Part shown: piece after piece, positions 33,852 to 42,847 of the stretch | How the letters are laid out: each line of letters starts with the position of its first letter | Numbering within the stretch: position 1 is the stretch's first letter | Assembly (NCBI RefSeq): GCF_003863365.1 | Contig: NZ_RQXT01000039.1 | Location: 1-64,000 of the forward strand | From: Mesorhizobium tamadayense | Lineage (GTDB): Bacteria; Pseudomonadota; Alphaproteobacteria; Rhizobiales; Rhizobiaceae | Direction: 5' to 3' | Length of the DNA: 64,000 bases | Made by a program: the position numbers and the translations under genes | Notes under the pieces: generated by a model | The model's database searches: none | The model's input: only the letters and a program-made list of their open reading frames with translations | What the model was told of the DNA's origin: nothing

Positions 33852-35942
33852 ATGGCTGACGACAACAAACGCAACGGCGAATTCTGGGCGCTGGCGCTTG
33901 ATCGCGCTCAGCTCGGCGTTTGGGACTCGAACCTCGCCACCGGCGACTGCTACTATTCGCCGACCTGGTCGAAGATGCTGGGCTATGCCGAGGGCGAGCT
34001 CGCCAACACCTCCGATCTCTGGCTGACGCTCACCCATCCCGACGACCGCGAGCGGGCGATGGCAAGCGGCGAGCGCCATATCGCCGGCCTTACCCCGTCG
34101 ATCGAGACCGAGCTGCGCCTGAAGCACAAGGACGGCCACTGGGTCTGGGTACTCGACCGTGGTGGCATCGTCGAGCGTGATGACGAAGGCAAGCCGCTGC
34201 GCATGATGGGGGTGCAGACCGACATCACAAGGCAGAAGGAAGCCGAAGCCGCGCTGGAGCAGGTCAACATCCGCATCCGGCTTGCGCTCGCCGCCAGCGG
34301 CACTGGCATCTGGCACTACGACATCGGCACCAACAAGAGCTATTGGGACACACGCACCAGGGAGATCTTCGGCCTGGTCAGCGATACCGACGAAGTGACC
34401 GCCGACCTCTGGCACACCTATCTGCACCCTGACGACAAGGAAACTACCGAACGGGCACACTTGCCGCCGCCGGGCTCGGAGGGCGTTACCGCCACGCAAT
34501 ACCGCATCGTGCGGCGCGACGGCGTCGTCCGCCACGTCGAGTCGCTGGTGCGCTTCATCGCCGCCGGCTCGGCCGGCCAGATCCTCGGCACCGTGCGCGA
34601 CATCACCGACGAGAAGAAGCGCGCCGAGGAGCTCGCCTACGCCGCGCGCCACGATGCGTTGACCGGACTGTTGAACCGCTCGGCCTTCGACCGGCTGCTG
34701 GCCGAACACATCGGCGCCACGAACCGGCTGCCGCTCGCCGTCTTCTATGTCGACCTCGACTACTTCAAGGCGCTCAACGACTATGCCGGCCACGCCGCGG
34801 GCGACCTCGCGCTGAAGAGCGTGGCGGCAGGTATCGTCGCCAGCCTGCCGCCCTCGGCGCATGCCGCGCGCCTCGGCGGCGACGAGTTCGCGCTGCTGGT
34901 GCCGAATTGCGAGGACGCCTGCGCCGAGCGGCTCGCGCGCGCCGTGCTCGCCGCCGTGCGCGACGCCGATCTTGGCCCTGCCGTCACCTCTCGCCGGCTC
35001 GCCGCCAGCATCGGCATCGCCTTCGTGCGCGATCCCAGGACCACGGTGGCCGATGCGCTCGCCTGCGCCGACGATGCCTGCTACGCCGCCAAGGCCGGCG
35101 GGCGCGACCGCTTCGCCGTGTTCTCGGCCGAAACGGCTTCCGGAGCCGGCGGCCTCAATGCCGCTCGGCTCGCCGCCGATCTGGTCGACGCCATGGAGGA
35201 CGGCAGGCTGAAGCTCTTCGGCCAGGAGATCCATCGGCTGGGCAGGCCCTGGGAAGACAGCCGCCATGTCGAGCTGCTGGCGAGGCTCGCGGCGCGCAAC
35301 GGCAAGCTGATCCCGCCGGGTGAGTTCATACCGGTGGCTGAACGCTTCGGCCTCGCCGCCCGGCTCGACCGCTGGATTATCCGCACGGCGCTGTCGCGCC
35401 ATGGCAAGGCGATGCTCTCCGGCGCCATCTCGCTCGGCTTCAACCTGTCGGCGCAGACGCTCTCCGATCCGCAGCTCTGGGATTTCGTCGACGCGGCGAT
35501 CGCGCAGAACGGCGCGCCGCCCTCGGCAATCGGCTTCGAGATCACCGAGACCGCCGCCGTCACCAATTTCGACGCCGCGGAAGAATTCGTGCGCAAGGCC
35601 AGGCTGCGCCATTGCCGCGTCAGCCTCGACGATTTCGGCGCCGGCATGAGTTCGTTCGAATATCTGCGGCGCTTCCCTGTCGATGCGATCAAAATCGACG
35701 GCTCCTTCATAGAGCACATCGCCGACAGCCGCTTCGACCGCGAGATCGTCTCGGCGATCACCGGCATAGCCCGCTCGATGGGCTGCGCGGTCGTCGCCGA
35801 GAAGATCGAGGAGAAAAGCGCGCTGGAGGTCCTGATCGGCATGGGCGTCGCCTATGGCCAGGGCTATTTCTTGCACCGCCCGGAGCCGCTGGAGGCGATC
35901 ATGGCGCGGGCGACAGGTGGGGCGGAGAAGCGTTTCGGCTGA
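33852..35942 (+). CDS. PAS-PAS-GGDEF-EAL cyclic-di-GMP protein
   Basis: 696 residues, cytosolic. Two PAS/PAC units (about 8-130, with WVLDRGGIVERDDEGKPLRM; and 135-260, with YRIVRRDGVVRHVESLVRFI). A GGDEF domain (about 275-430) has an intact RLGGDEFALL near residue 339, so synthase activity is possible. An EAL domain (about 440-690) keeps FEITETA and SLDDFGAGMSSFEYL, but the first motif reads VELLARL instead of EAL. That replaces a metal-site residue context and could lower phosphodiesterase activity. No membrane segment. Confidence 0.88.
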   Translation: MADDNKRNGEFWALALDRAQLGVWDSNLATGDCYYSPTWSKMLGYAEGELANTSDLWLTLTHPDDRERAMASGERHIAGLTPSIETELRLKHKDGHWVWVLDRGGIVERDDEGKPLRMMGVQTDITRQKEAEAALEQVNIRIRLALAASGTGIWHYDIGTNKSYWDTRTREIFGLVSDTDEVTADLWHTYLHPDDKETTERAHLPPPGSEGVTATQYRIVRRDGVVRHVESLVRFIAAGSAGQILGTVRDITDEKKRAEELAYAARHDALTGLLNRSAFDRLLAEHIGATNRLPLAVFYVDLDYFKALNDYAGHAAGDLALKSVAAGIVASLPPSAHAARLGGDEFALLVPNCEDACAERLARAVLAAVRDADLGPAVTSRRLAASIGIAFVRDPRTTVADALACADDACYAAKAGGRDRFAVFSAETASGAGGLNAARLAADLVDAMEDGRLKLFGQEIHRLGRPWEDSRHVELLARLAARNGKLIPPGEFIPVAERFGLAARLDRWIIRTALSRHGKAMLSGAISLGFNLSAQTLSDPQLWDFVDAAIAQNGAPPSAIGFEITETAAVTNFDAAEEFVRKARLRHCRVSLDDFGAGMSSFEYLRRFPVDAIKIDGSFIEHIADSRFDREIVSAITGIARSMGCAVVAEKIEEKSALEVLIGMGVAYGQGYFLHRPEPLEAIMARATGGAEKRFG

Positions 35943-36096
35943 GAGCGATCTCGCCCTTGATGAGGAGATCCCAACTAGGAAATTCTTAAGCCAGGCCGGC
36001 TATTGCTGGCGTGTTGATCGCCCGCTCGAGACATGAGGTCTTGGCTCGTATATTCGGCGCCCGCACCATGACGGACGGGCGGCCTCGAGACCGGCA

Positions 36097-36600
36097 ATGT
36101 CTTCACCGCCCGTGTTGAACAATCCTGCCTTGCTGATCCTGCAGCAGCAACGCTCGTCGGCGCCGGCCAGATCGGCCACGGACAGCCGCGCCGGATCCGG
36201 CGCCGGCTCGCCGCCGTTGCAGGCGCCGGCCGAGATGTCTCAATCCATATTCAGCGTGAACAGCCTCAACATCACGGCAACGAAAGTCTGGCTGATGGAG
36301 CGCGCGGGCAAGGAGTTCGGCGTCGACCAGGCCGACTACGAGTCCGTGTTTTCCTACGGTTCGGCCGTCAGGAATGCGGTCGAGGCGTTGAAGCGGCAAT
36401 CTCCCTCGGCGATTGCCGGGATCGAAAAGCAGCTCGGCCTGGACCAGCTCGGCATTTCGCTCGATATGCTGGTCGATGCGATCGTCGATCCGGCTGGCAG
36501 CGACGGCGATCGCCTGGACGCGGCGCTTGAGATGCACCTGGGCGAGATCGCCGAGCCCGCCTCGACACAGTCTGACGAGATCGGACTCTACGGCGGCTGA
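36097..36600 (+). CDS. Hypothetical protein (167 aa)
   Basis: The N-terminal 45 residues are Ser/Pro/Gly-rich and probably disordered. From about 50 the chain is helical: FSVNSLNITATKVWLMERAG, then AVRNAVEALKRQSPSAIAGI and LDMLVDAIVDPAGSDGDRLD. No family recognised. The 36.0 kb upstream gap shows no EcfG-type site. Confidence 0.65.
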   Translation: MSSPPVLNNPALLILQQQRSSAPARSATDSRAGSGAGSPPLQAPAEMSQSIFSVNSLNITATKVWLMERAGKEFGVDQADYESVFSYGSAVRNAVEALKRQSPSAIAGIEKQLGLDQLGISLDMLVDAIVDPAGSDGDRLDAALEMHLGEIAEPASTQSDEIGLYGG

Positions 36601-36606
36601 ATGGCT

Positions 36607-36629
36607 GATCTCCCCCCTCGAGGGGAGAC
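36607..36629. repeat. Partial family 1 hairpin
   Basis: GATCTCCCCCCTCGAGGGGA, ending GAC, just after the stop codon of the 36097 gene. Confidence 0.5.
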
Positions 36630-36638
36630 TACATCTGC

Positions 36639-36956
36639 TCAATGATGGGCGTGGCTCTCGTTGCTCTTGCGCGTGGCCGCGGCCTTCTTGGCCGAAGCCG
36701 ACCGCTCCGCCGCCGGGCGCTCGCCGGAAGCCTTGCCGCCCATCCGGCCGCCCTTGTGCGCCGCCGGATTGCCGGTGTGCTTGCCGCGGCCGGAGCCGCC
36801 TTCCATCTTGCCGCCGGCATCGTCCTTGTTGACGGTCGCCCAGGCGCGCCGTTCGGCTTCCTTCTCTGAAACGCCGCGCTTCTCATAGCCCTCGGCGATA
36901 TGGTCGGCCTTGCGCTCCTGCCTGTCGGTGTATTTCGATTTGTCTCCACGTGGCAT
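36639..36956 (-). CDS. Small basic stress-type protein (KGG/plasmid-stabilisation-like)
   Basis: 105 residues, very rich in Lys, Gly, Ala and Ser. Start MPRGDKSKYTDRQERKADHI, then GVSEKEAERRAWATVNKDDA, then a Gly/Lys tail with HKGGRMGG. Databases often call such proteins plasmid stabilisation proteins without proof. It follows the 37039 gene on the same strand and probably shares its EcfG-type promoter. Confidence 0.8.
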   Translation of the reverse strand: MPRGDKSKYTDRQERKADHIAEGYEKRGVSEKEAERRAWATVNKDDAGGKMEGGSGRGKHTGNPAAHKGGRMGGKASGERPAAERSASAKKAAATRKSNESHAHH

Positions 36957-37038
36957 TCTTGTTCTCCCTGGTGGTCGGAGTCCGACGGTCCGCCGCTCTT
37001 CTCAGATGCGGGGATGGTCATCTTAGAGGCGGGGCCGA

Positions 37039-37248
37039 TCAGCCCTCGGCCTTCATGGTGCGTGCGATCTCAAGCAGCTTGTCGCGATCGTGCCCGTGCT
37101 CGCGGATCAACTCGCGCGCCTGCCTTGGCGAGAGGTCGGTGTTCTCCGCCAGGAACCGCACGTCCGGATCCTCGCCGCCCTTGGTCGGCAACTGCCCGTC
37201 CGCCGGACGGCCGGCGCCCGGACGACGTGGAAGCTCGCTTTTGTGCAT
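37039..37248 (-). CDS. Small helical protein, DUF3606-like
   Basis: 69 residues. After a Pro/Arg-rich start it reads FLAENTDLSPRQARELIREH then HDRDKLLEIARTMK, an HTH-like three-helix pattern. The same pattern recurs at 46494 (ISEGEARELIKLIG), 46284 and 47254. AAGGAG before the ATG at 37248 and an EcfG-type promoter 26 bases upstream fix the start. It heads a two-gene unit with 36639. Confidence 0.78.
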   Translation of the reverse strand: MHKSELPRRPGAGRPADGQLPTKGGEDPDVRFLAENTDLSPRQARELIREHGHDRDKLLEIARTMKAEG

Positions 37249-37273
37249 CGTTTTCTCCTTCCGATGGTGGACC

Positions 37274-37298
37274 AACCCTTGGCGAAGGGACTGGTTCC
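37274..37298 (-). promoter_or_regulatory. EcfG-type promoter
   Basis: Minus strand: GGAAC, 16 bases, GGTT. The -10 part lies 26 bases before the ATG at 37248. Confidence 0.7.
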
Positions 37299-37435
37299 TT
37301 TCGCTGTGGGTTCGTGTCCAGGCAGGCTTCGGGCGGTCAGCGCATCAGGCGCCGAGGGCAGGATCAGCGGCGCGTGACTGTCGAGAACCGTTCGTCGGCG
37401 CCATCGATGAGCATGGCATGGACTTCATCGGCAAT

Positions 37436-37951
37436 CTAATTTGTGTTCCGCTCTTGCTTGCGCCCCTGTTCTTGCCTGCGCCCCGAGGCCTCCTTCTTGC
37501 GGCGCAGCACCTCGTCGGTTCCGACGATGTCTTTCGAGCCACCGGTGATGGCGGTCGAGACGACCGCAGGCGGATCGCTGGCCGGGAAACTGTCCTCCAG
37601 GCCGGACTGCAACTGCTCTTCCAGCGTCTCCGGGTTCTCGGAGCGCCCTGCCGTGCGGCGGTCGTCAATCTCTTCCAGGTCGTGCTTGGCATCGGGATGC
37701 TCGCGCACATTGCGCAGCGTCGACACCACGAGCTCGACCGCGAACTCCTTCATCGCGTCGCCGTCCGGCGCAGCGACGGCGGTTTCCTCGACGAGGCGCA
37801 CGAGCGACGTCTCGAGCTTGTCCAGCTCCTTCATGCCCTGGCAGCGCGCCAGCCTCTGGGCCAGCGAATGGATCAGCAGCGGAGCGAAGGTCGAATAGGC
37901 ATGCACGCGTGCCTCGTCGACGCGATCGGGGTGAAGTGCGCGCACGGACAT
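37436..37951 (-). CDS. Hypothetical stress-regulon protein (171 aa)
   Basis: Mostly helical: RVDEARVHAYSTFAPLLIHS and DKLETSLVRLVEETAVAAPD, then KEFAVELVVSTLRNVREHP. The C-terminal third is charged and probably disordered (SFPASDPPAVVSTAITGG, then a Lys/Arg/Glu tail). SFPASDPP is a motif seen in several small stress proteins of rhizobia. AGGGAGG stands before the ATG at 37951. An EcfG-type promoter lies upstream. Function unknown. Confidence 0.75.
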   Translation of the reverse strand: MSVRALHPDRVDEARVHAYSTFAPLLIHSLAQRLARCQGMKELDKLETSLVRLVEETAVAAPDGDAMKEFAVELVVSTLRNVREHPDAKHDLEEIDDRRTAGRSENPETLEEQLQSGLEDSFPASDPPAVVSTAITGGSKDIVGTDEVLRRKKEASGRRQEQGRKQERNTN

Positions 37952-38005
37952 TGATGCCTCCCTTGAAACGTCCTGCCGGCGGCGAGCCACGGCATGTTTC
38001 TGAGG

Positions 38006-38030
38006 AACCGGGGGAAGGCGAAGAAGTTCC
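38006..38030 (-). promoter_or_regulatory. EcfG-type promoter
   Basis: Minus strand: GGAAC, 16 bases, GGTT, 55 bases upstream of the start at 37951. Confidence 0.65.
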
Positions 38031-38243
38031 AATCACGGCAGGCGCGGAGAGCAGCGATATCCGGGAGGCTGCGCCCGCGCCCCCAGCCGCCGTCGAGGGC
38101 TTGATGATCGAGGGGCCACGGTCCGAACCGTGCCTACGACTGAGGTCCGAACGGCCCGCGCATTGGGCCGTCGGCGGCAACCAAAGCGATGGCTTGGAGT
38201 TGGTGGGCGGTCGTCGATGGACCCCCCTCCGTCGTCGGCGCTT

Positions 38244-38280
38244 TGGGTGCCCGCCATTTCCGCGCAAAGGCGGGCACCCA
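38244..38280. repeat. 12-base-pair hairpin element
   Basis: TGGGTGCCCGCC, 13 bases, GGCGGGCACCCA. Perfect stem between divergent genes. No T run follows, so it is more a repeat than a terminator. Confidence 0.6.
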
Positions 38281-38305
38281 TACTGTCGGAATCCAACAAA
38301 CCATC

Positions 38306-38331
38306 GGAACAAGGAAGCCGCGTTGCCGGTT
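38306..38331 (+). promoter_or_regulatory. EcfG-type promoter
   Basis: GGAAC, 17 bases, GGTT, ending 19 bases before the TTG start at 38351. Confidence 0.55.
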
Positions 38332-38350
38332 TCGAAAGCGAGACGACGTT

Positions 38351-38584
38351 TTGACCTTTATTTCTGCCAAGCCCAAGCTGCGGGACACTGAAAGCCAACC
38401 TGCAAACGACAATCACCTCTCCGCCCTCGGCGACACCTCGATTCTCGAATTCATCAATGACGATGACGATGTCGCCGACATTGCCAGGCGCGCCGAACGG
38501 CTGGGCAATGCCGTGGTGATCGCGATGGCGCTCGGCCTGATCGTTGCGCCTGCGATCTATCTCACCCTGGTCTACGGCCTGTAG
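38351..38584 (+). CDS. Small C-terminal-anchored membrane protein
   Basis: 77 residues. A polar N-terminal half (SAKPKLRDTESQPANDNHLS) and an acidic stretch (EFINDDDDVADIARRAERLG) are followed by one membrane helix at the end (AVVIAMALGLIVAPAIYLTL). The TTG at 38351 is chosen because an EcfG-type promoter ends 19 bases upstream; an in-frame ATG at 38189 lies before that promoter. The last 23 bases overlap the convergent hydrolase gene. Confidence 0.6.
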   Translation: MTFISAKPKLRDTESQPANDNHLSALGDTSILEFINDDDDVADIARRAERLGNAVVIAMALGLIVAPAIYLTLVYGL

Positions 38585-39473
38585 CCGGCGGAAGAAAATC
38601 GCTGAGCGTGGCGGCTGTCTCGGCCGCCGCCTCCTCGGGAAAGAAATGCCCGCCGGGCATCGCTCCGCCGCTGACATCGTCGGCCCACTCCCGCCACAGC
38701 GCCAGCGGCCCGCCTTCTCGCACGTACCATTCGGCGAGCGCGCCCTGTCCGCTCCATAGCGCCAGCACCGGGCAGGTAATGCGGCGGCCGGCTGCCCGGT
38801 CCGCATGATCGTGCTCGCGGTCGAGTGTCGCCGCCGCACGGTATTCCTCGCAGATGGCGTGCGCATGGACCGGATCGCGCAAGACCTCGGCATAAGCCTG
38901 CCGCACCTCGGCGGGAAAGGCGGCAGGCGAGGAGCCCCAGCTTCCCAGCGCATTGTCGACGATCGCATCCGCGGCCGTCGCCATGATCGCCTCCGGCAGC
39001 GGCGCGGGTTGCGCCAGCAGCGACCAGGGCCAATAGCCCAGCGCCAGCCGGGCGTCGGCCCGGTCCCAGGCATCGGCAGTGGGTACGATGTCGAGCACGG
39101 CAAGCTTTTCGACGCGGTCGGGGCGGTCCAGCGCCAGGCGATAGGCCACGCGCCCGCCGCGATCGTGGCCGGCAACCATGAAGCGTTGAAAGCCGAGCTT
39201 CGTCATCAGCGCCGCAAGGTCGGCGGCCATGGCGCGCTTGGCGTAAGGCGCGTGATCCGGATCGGACGGCGGACACGAGCTTTTCCCGTAGCCGCGCAGG
39301 TCGGCGCAGACGACGCTGAAACGGTCGGCGAGCTTCGGCGCCACGTCGCGCCACATCAGATGCGTCTCGGGGAAGCCATGCAGCAGGAGCAGCGCCGGGC
39401 CGCTGCCGGCAGTCCGGATGAATATCCGTGCCGCGCCCGTATCGACTTCCGCGCTTTCGAAATCGCCGAACAT
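38562..39473 (-). CDS. Alpha/beta hydrolase, haloacetate dehalogenase-like
   Basis: 303 residues. LLLLHGFPETHLMWRDVAPK forms the oxyanion loop. The nucleophile elbow reads AGHDRGGRVAYRLALDRPDR with Asp104 in place of Ser, as in fluoroacetate/haloacetate dehalogenases. ADLRGYGKSS and a late His in GGHFFPEE complete the set. It may cleave carbon-halogen or ester bonds; the substrate is not shown. The frame is open to 39773, but the family start is the ATG at 39473. Confidence 0.85.
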   Translation of the reverse strand: MFGDFESAEVDTGAARIFIRTAGSGPALLLLHGFPETHLMWRDVAPKLADRFSVVCADLRGYGKSSCPPSDPDHAPYAKRAMAADLAALMTKLGFQRFMVAGHDRGGRVAYRLALDRPDRVEKLAVLDIVPTADAWDRADARLALGYWPWSLLAQPAPLPEAIMATAADAIVDNALGSWGSSPAAFPAEVRQAYAEVLRDPVHAHAICEEYRAAATLDREHDHADRAAGRRITCPVLALWSGQGALAEWYVREGGPLALWREWADDVSGGAMPGGHFFPEEAAAETAATLSDFLPPATGRRPG

Positions 39474-39830
39474 GCTATGCCTCCGGCAGGCGGAACGGCC
39501 GAGGGCGGGGATGGTTGCCGCGGCCGCGGGCCGAATGGGTTCTCTCGGCCGGCGCCTTCCGATGTTCAGCTCCAGGCGGACTCGAGTGTAAGGGAAGCCC
39601 CCTCGCTGTCCGTCTGAATGTGTTCGGTGTTGTCCAAATCGAAGTAGAAGCGTTCCATCTTTGAGAGCATCCGCTGCAACTTCAACGTTCAATCCAGGCG
39701 CGCGGTCATGGTTCCAAGCGGCTGGTCGGTAGCGTGAATCCGCTTGCCGACAGCTCGTTGCGCGGCTGTTCATCGCAACCCGCCTGGCTCTCCAACGTTA
39801 GCTATTGCGAATGCACAACAGGCGGGCCGG
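39474..39830. other. Gene-free divergent promoter region
   Basis: No gene supported. Promoters for the hydrolase (minus) and the Crp-type regulator (plus) should lie here. No clear motif was found. Confidence 0.45.
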
Positions 39831-40550
39831 ATGCTGGAATCGCTTTATCTCAAACTGGGTCAGCACGATGCCCTCTCCGAAAACGAGAAGGCGTTGCTGG
39901 CCGACGCCATGTCGGTCGAGAAGTATTTCGCCATCGGCGAGGATATCGTTCCGGAAGGATCAAGGCCGACTGTCAGCACGTTGATCGTCGACGGGCTCGC
40001 CGCTCGCTACAAGGTGCTTGAGGATGGCGGGCGGCAGTTCACTTCTCTGCAGGTGGCCGGCGACTTCGTCGACCTGCATGCCTTTCTCCTGAAGACCATG
40101 GACCATGGCATCATCGCGCTCTCGCCGTGCCGCGTCGTTGCGGCCCAGCACAGCACGCTGCGCGTGATAACCGAGCAGGCGCCTCACCTCACCAGGCTGT
40201 TGTGGCTGGACACGCTTGTCGACGGTGCCATCCACCGCGAGTGGATCGTGGCCATGGGCCGGCGCTCCAAGACTTCGCATCTGGCGCATCTCATCTGCGA
40301 GTTGTTCGTCAGGCTTCAGGTCGTGAAGAAGACCCGCGGCATGAGCTTCAATCTGCCGCTGTCACAGGCTGAACTCGCCGATGTGCTCGGCCTCTCGGTC
40401 GTGCACATGAACAGGGTGATCGGCGCGCTGCGGCGCATGAACGTGATCGGCTGGGTGAACCACACGGTCACGATCCTCGACTGGAATCGCCTCGTCGCGA
40501 TCGCGGAATTCGACCCGACCTATCTCAGCATGAGCAACGAGCCGAGGTGA
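39831..40550 (+). CDS. Crp/Fnr-family transcriptional regulator
   Basis: 239 residues. Cyclic-nucleotide-binding-like fold in the first 130 residues (FAIGEDIVPEGSRPTVSTLI, RQFTSLQVAGDFVDLHAFLL). A Crp-type winged HTH lies near 175-225 (LPLSQAELADVLGLSVVHMN then RVIGALRRMNVI). No Fnr-like Cys cluster is seen. A longer frame begins at 39744, but residues MLESLYLKLGQHD at 39831 fit the family. The signal is unknown. Confidence 0.85.
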   Translation: MLESLYLKLGQHDALSENEKALLADAMSVEKYFAIGEDIVPEGSRPTVSTLIVDGLAARYKVLEDGGRQFTSLQVAGDFVDLHAFLLKTMDHGIIALSPCRVVAAQHSTLRVITEQAPHLTRLLWLDTLVDGAIHREWIVAMGRRSKTSHLAHLICELFVRLQVVKKTRGMSFNLPLSQAELADVLGLSVVHMNRVIGALRRMNVIGWVNHTVTILDWNRLVAIAEFDPTYLSMSNEPR

Positions 40551-40557
40551 GGACGCT

Positions 40558-40860
40558 TCAGCCCGGCGGGCCCTTGCCGTTGCGTGACCACAGGGCGTCG
40601 AGCATTGAGAGCGCCGCGCTTGGGCCAGCCTGCTTCAGGAGACCCTGCTGGGCGGCGGCCTTCTTGAAGGCGGCGAAGGCGACGGCCGGGCGGCAGATGC
40701 CCGCCATGGCGTCGTCCACCAGCCGCGCCGCCGCGAGATAGTCCGGCGCCTCCTTGTCCTTCCATGTTCCGCCCAACGCCTTCTTTGCGTCGGCGACCGA
40801 GCAAACCACCATCGAGCCGCCGTTGACGAAGCGGATGGGGAGCGGCAGGAATCGGCTCAT
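40558..40860 (-). CDS. DUF982 family protein
   Basis: 100 residues. The pattern FVNGGSMVVCSVADAKKALG, then W at about 33 and LAAARLVDDAMAG...AFAAFKKAAAQQGLL is that of the DUF982 family found mostly in Rhizobiales, often in many copies. Convergent with the Crp-type gene, 7 bases apart. No function known. Confidence 0.75.
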   Translation of the reverse strand: MSRFLPLPIRFVNGGSMVVCSVADAKKALGGTWKDKEAPDYLAAARLVDDAMAGICRPAVAFAAFKKAAAQQGLLKQAGPSAALSMLDALWSRNGKGPPG

Positions 40861-41030
40861 CGCCCGTCACCGTCCAAGCAATTCACGCGCGCCAGGCGAG
40901 GCCGACGAAGGGCGCCGCGGTCACCACCGGCGCCGCCAGCATGAAAAGGGGACTGTTCGAATGGATTTCATGTTGCCACCAGCCAGGATTGAGATCGCCA
41001 TAAACAAAGATTCCGCCTGCCGGTTGCACA

Positions 41031-41240
41031 CTATCGGCCAAGGCGGGTTACAGAGGGCCGAGCTACATATTGCTCGCTGGCCGGATGGGCGGAGGCGGAC
41101 GATGGGGCGGGGCGCGGCCGCGGCCTTAGCGGGACGTCGGCGAGCGAGGCCCGGATCGGCCTGAAAAGAATGGTTGGCGCGGCGGCGCGCTGGCGCAGAA
41201 ATGCGTCCGACAGCCTGCCGATAAGATTTCGAATGTCCAT
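41031..41240 (-). CDS. Possible small protein (69 aa)
   Basis: MDIRNLIGRLSDAFLRQRAA at the start, then a Pro/Arg/Ala-rich tail without clear fold. The main support is a strong AGGAGGAG site 6 bases before the ATG. The tail has the look of a non-coding frame, so this may be a truncated or decayed gene. The surrounding gaps 40861-41030 and 41241-41398 show nothing else. Confidence 0.35.
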   Translation of the reverse strand: MDIRNLIGRLSDAFLRQRAAAPTILFRPIRASLADVPLRPRPRPAPSSASAHPASEQYVARPSVTRLGR

Positions 41241-41398
41241 GGAACTCTCCTCCTAAGAGTCTCCCCAAACAACGATCGACTAGCACTTGCGGCGACCGCC
41301 CGCATTTAACTTTGATGCACAGTGCGCCATGCCGGCAGATCCGGTGAAGGCCAACCTTTTCCACCGGCATGCGTTGTCTATCGAGAAGGAGATGACGA

Positions 41399-42388
41399 AT
41401 GCCGACCGGCACCAGATCCAAAACCGATAGCTCGAATATGGCGATCCGGCAGCGGAACGTGCAGCGCAAGGTCGATGCCACCGACCGCGCCAAGCCAAGC
41501 GGCAAATCCAAATCGCAAGGCCCGATGCAGGTGGGCGCCAGGCAATATCCAGCGCCGCCTTTCCCGAAGCAGCACCATCCGAAGCCGGGCGAGGAATGGG
41601 CGATCGAGCCGGCTCCACACTATGACGCGCCGTTCTGGCAGGGTTCCGGCAAGCTGGCCGGCAAGGTGGCGCTGATCACCGGCGGCGATTCCGGCATCGG
41701 CCGCGCTGTTGCGGTGCTCTTTGCGCGCGAAGGCGCCGATGTCGCCATCGTCTATCTCAGCGAAGATCGTGACGCCAAAACGACAAAAGCCGCGGTCGAG
41801 GCCGAAGGCAGGCGCTGTGTCACGCTCCGCGGCGACGTCGCCAAACGCGCCTTTTGCCGCAAGGCGGTGGAGCAGACGGTGAAGGCCTTGGGCGGGATCG
41901 ACGTTCTCGTCAACAACGCCGCCTTCCAGGTGCATTCGGCCGATTTCGCCGACCTTACCGAAGAGCATTTCGACACCACGCTGAAGACCAATCTCTACGG
42001 CTATTTCCACATGGCGCAGGAAGCGGTTCCGCACATGAAGCCGGGCTCGGCGATCATCAACACGGGCTCCGTCACCGGCATAGAGGGGTCGAAGGAACTG
42101 GTCGATTATTCGATGACCAAGGGCGGCATCCACGCCTTCACCCGGGCGCTCTCCGGCAACCTCATCGCCAGGGGCATCCGCGTCAACGCGGTAGCGCCGG
42201 GCCCGGTATGGACGCCGCTCAACCCGTCGGAGAAGGAGGCCGGGGACGTGGCGCAATTCGGCGCCAAGACGCCGATGAAGCGGCCGGCCCAGCCGGAGGA
42301 GATCGCACCGGCCTATGTGTTTCTAGCCTCGCCGCAATGCTCGAGCTACATCACCGGCGAGATCCTGCCTATCATCGGGGGTTACTGA
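41399..42388 (+). CDS. SDR oxidoreductase of the YhdF/general-stress type
   Basis: 329 residues. A polar N-terminal arm of about 80 residues (Lys/Ser/Pro-rich, ending FPKQHHPKPGEEWAIEPAPH) precedes the Rossmann core. KVALITGGDSGIGRAVAVLF binds NAD(P); VLVNNAAFQ follows. TGSVTGIEG, YSMTKGGIHAF (Tyr/Lys pair) and VAPGPVWTPLNPS complete it. This long-arm form is typical of stress-induced SDRs such as YhdF and YhxC. GAAGGAG lies 8 bases before the ATG. It likely forms an operon with the 42407 gene. Confidence 0.9.
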   Translation: MPTGTRSKTDSSNMAIRQRNVQRKVDATDRAKPSGKSKSQGPMQVGARQYPAPPFPKQHHPKPGEEWAIEPAPHYDAPFWQGSGKLAGKVALITGGDSGIGRAVAVLFAREGADVAIVYLSEDRDAKTTKAAVEAEGRRCVTLRGDVAKRAFCRKAVEQTVKALGGIDVLVNNAAFQVHSADFADLTEEHFDTTLKTNLYGYFHMAQEAVPHMKPGSAIINTGSVTGIEGSKELVDYSMTKGGIHAFTRALSGNLIARGIRVNAVAPGPVWTPLNPSEKEAGDVAQFGAKTPMKRPAQPEEIAPAYVFLASPQCSSYITGEILPIIGGY

Positions 42389-42406
42389 ACCCATGAGGAG
42401 GATCCA

Positions 42407-42736
42407 ATGAAGAAAACACTTCTTGGCTTCGCCATTGTCCTGATGTCGGGCCAGATGTCGGGATTTACCGCCGCGGCCCAGACGCAGCCGACGAATCCGC
42501 AGATCGAGGACTGCCAGGTCAAACCGGACGACAACGCGACGCCGAAGCAGAACGGCGAGCAGCCGAAAGCCCAGGCCGATGATCTGTCCAACAACCTTTC
42601 CGACAGCCTGGCGCCTTGCGGCGGTGTGCTGAAGCCTCCGCCGACTGGCGACATGAACGCCGCCGTCCCGCCGGCCGACACCAGCCAGATGCCGGTGATC
42701 AAGCCGGGCGAGGTTCCGCCGCAGCCGCCGAAGTAA
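42407..42736 (+). CDS. Secreted Pro/Gln-rich small protein
   Basis: 109 residues. Signal peptide MKKTLLGFAIVLMSGQMSGF, then TAAAQ. The mature part has two Cys (EDCQVKPDD, LAPCGGVL) and a Pro-rich end (PPQPPK). It starts 18 bases after the SDR stop with GAGGAG upstream, so the two are cotranscribed. The build is similar to the secreted proteins at 15235 and 54321. Confidence 0.75.
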   Translation: MKKTLLGFAIVLMSGQMSGFTAAAQTQPTNPQIEDCQVKPDDNATPKQNGEQPKAQADDLSNNLSDSLAPCGGVLKPPPTGDMNAAVPPADTSQMPVIKPGEVPPQPPK

Positions 42737-42813
42737 AAAGTCGGCCTCGCGTGAAACCTTTCCAGTTCGCCCGAGTTGACGGCGTGTAGTCCCCGGGACT
42801 ACTCCCACAACTG

Positions 42814-42847
42814 CCGCTCCGGTTTCTCCCAACCGGGGCGGTTTTTG
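42814..42847 (+). terminator. Rho-independent terminator
   Basis: CCGCTCCGGTT-TCTCCC-AACCGGGGCGG followed by TTTTT. It ends the SDR/secreted-protein unit. The following stretch to 43130 holds no gene. Confidence 0.8.

Noticed and set aside
31902..35876. Very long minus-strand open frame of 1324 codons
   Set aside because: It lies antisense to dpaL, the M20 enzyme and the PAS-GGDEF-EAL gene, all strongly supported. It spans gene borders and repeats and has Arg/Gly/Ala-rich composition typical of a GC-rich shadow frame.
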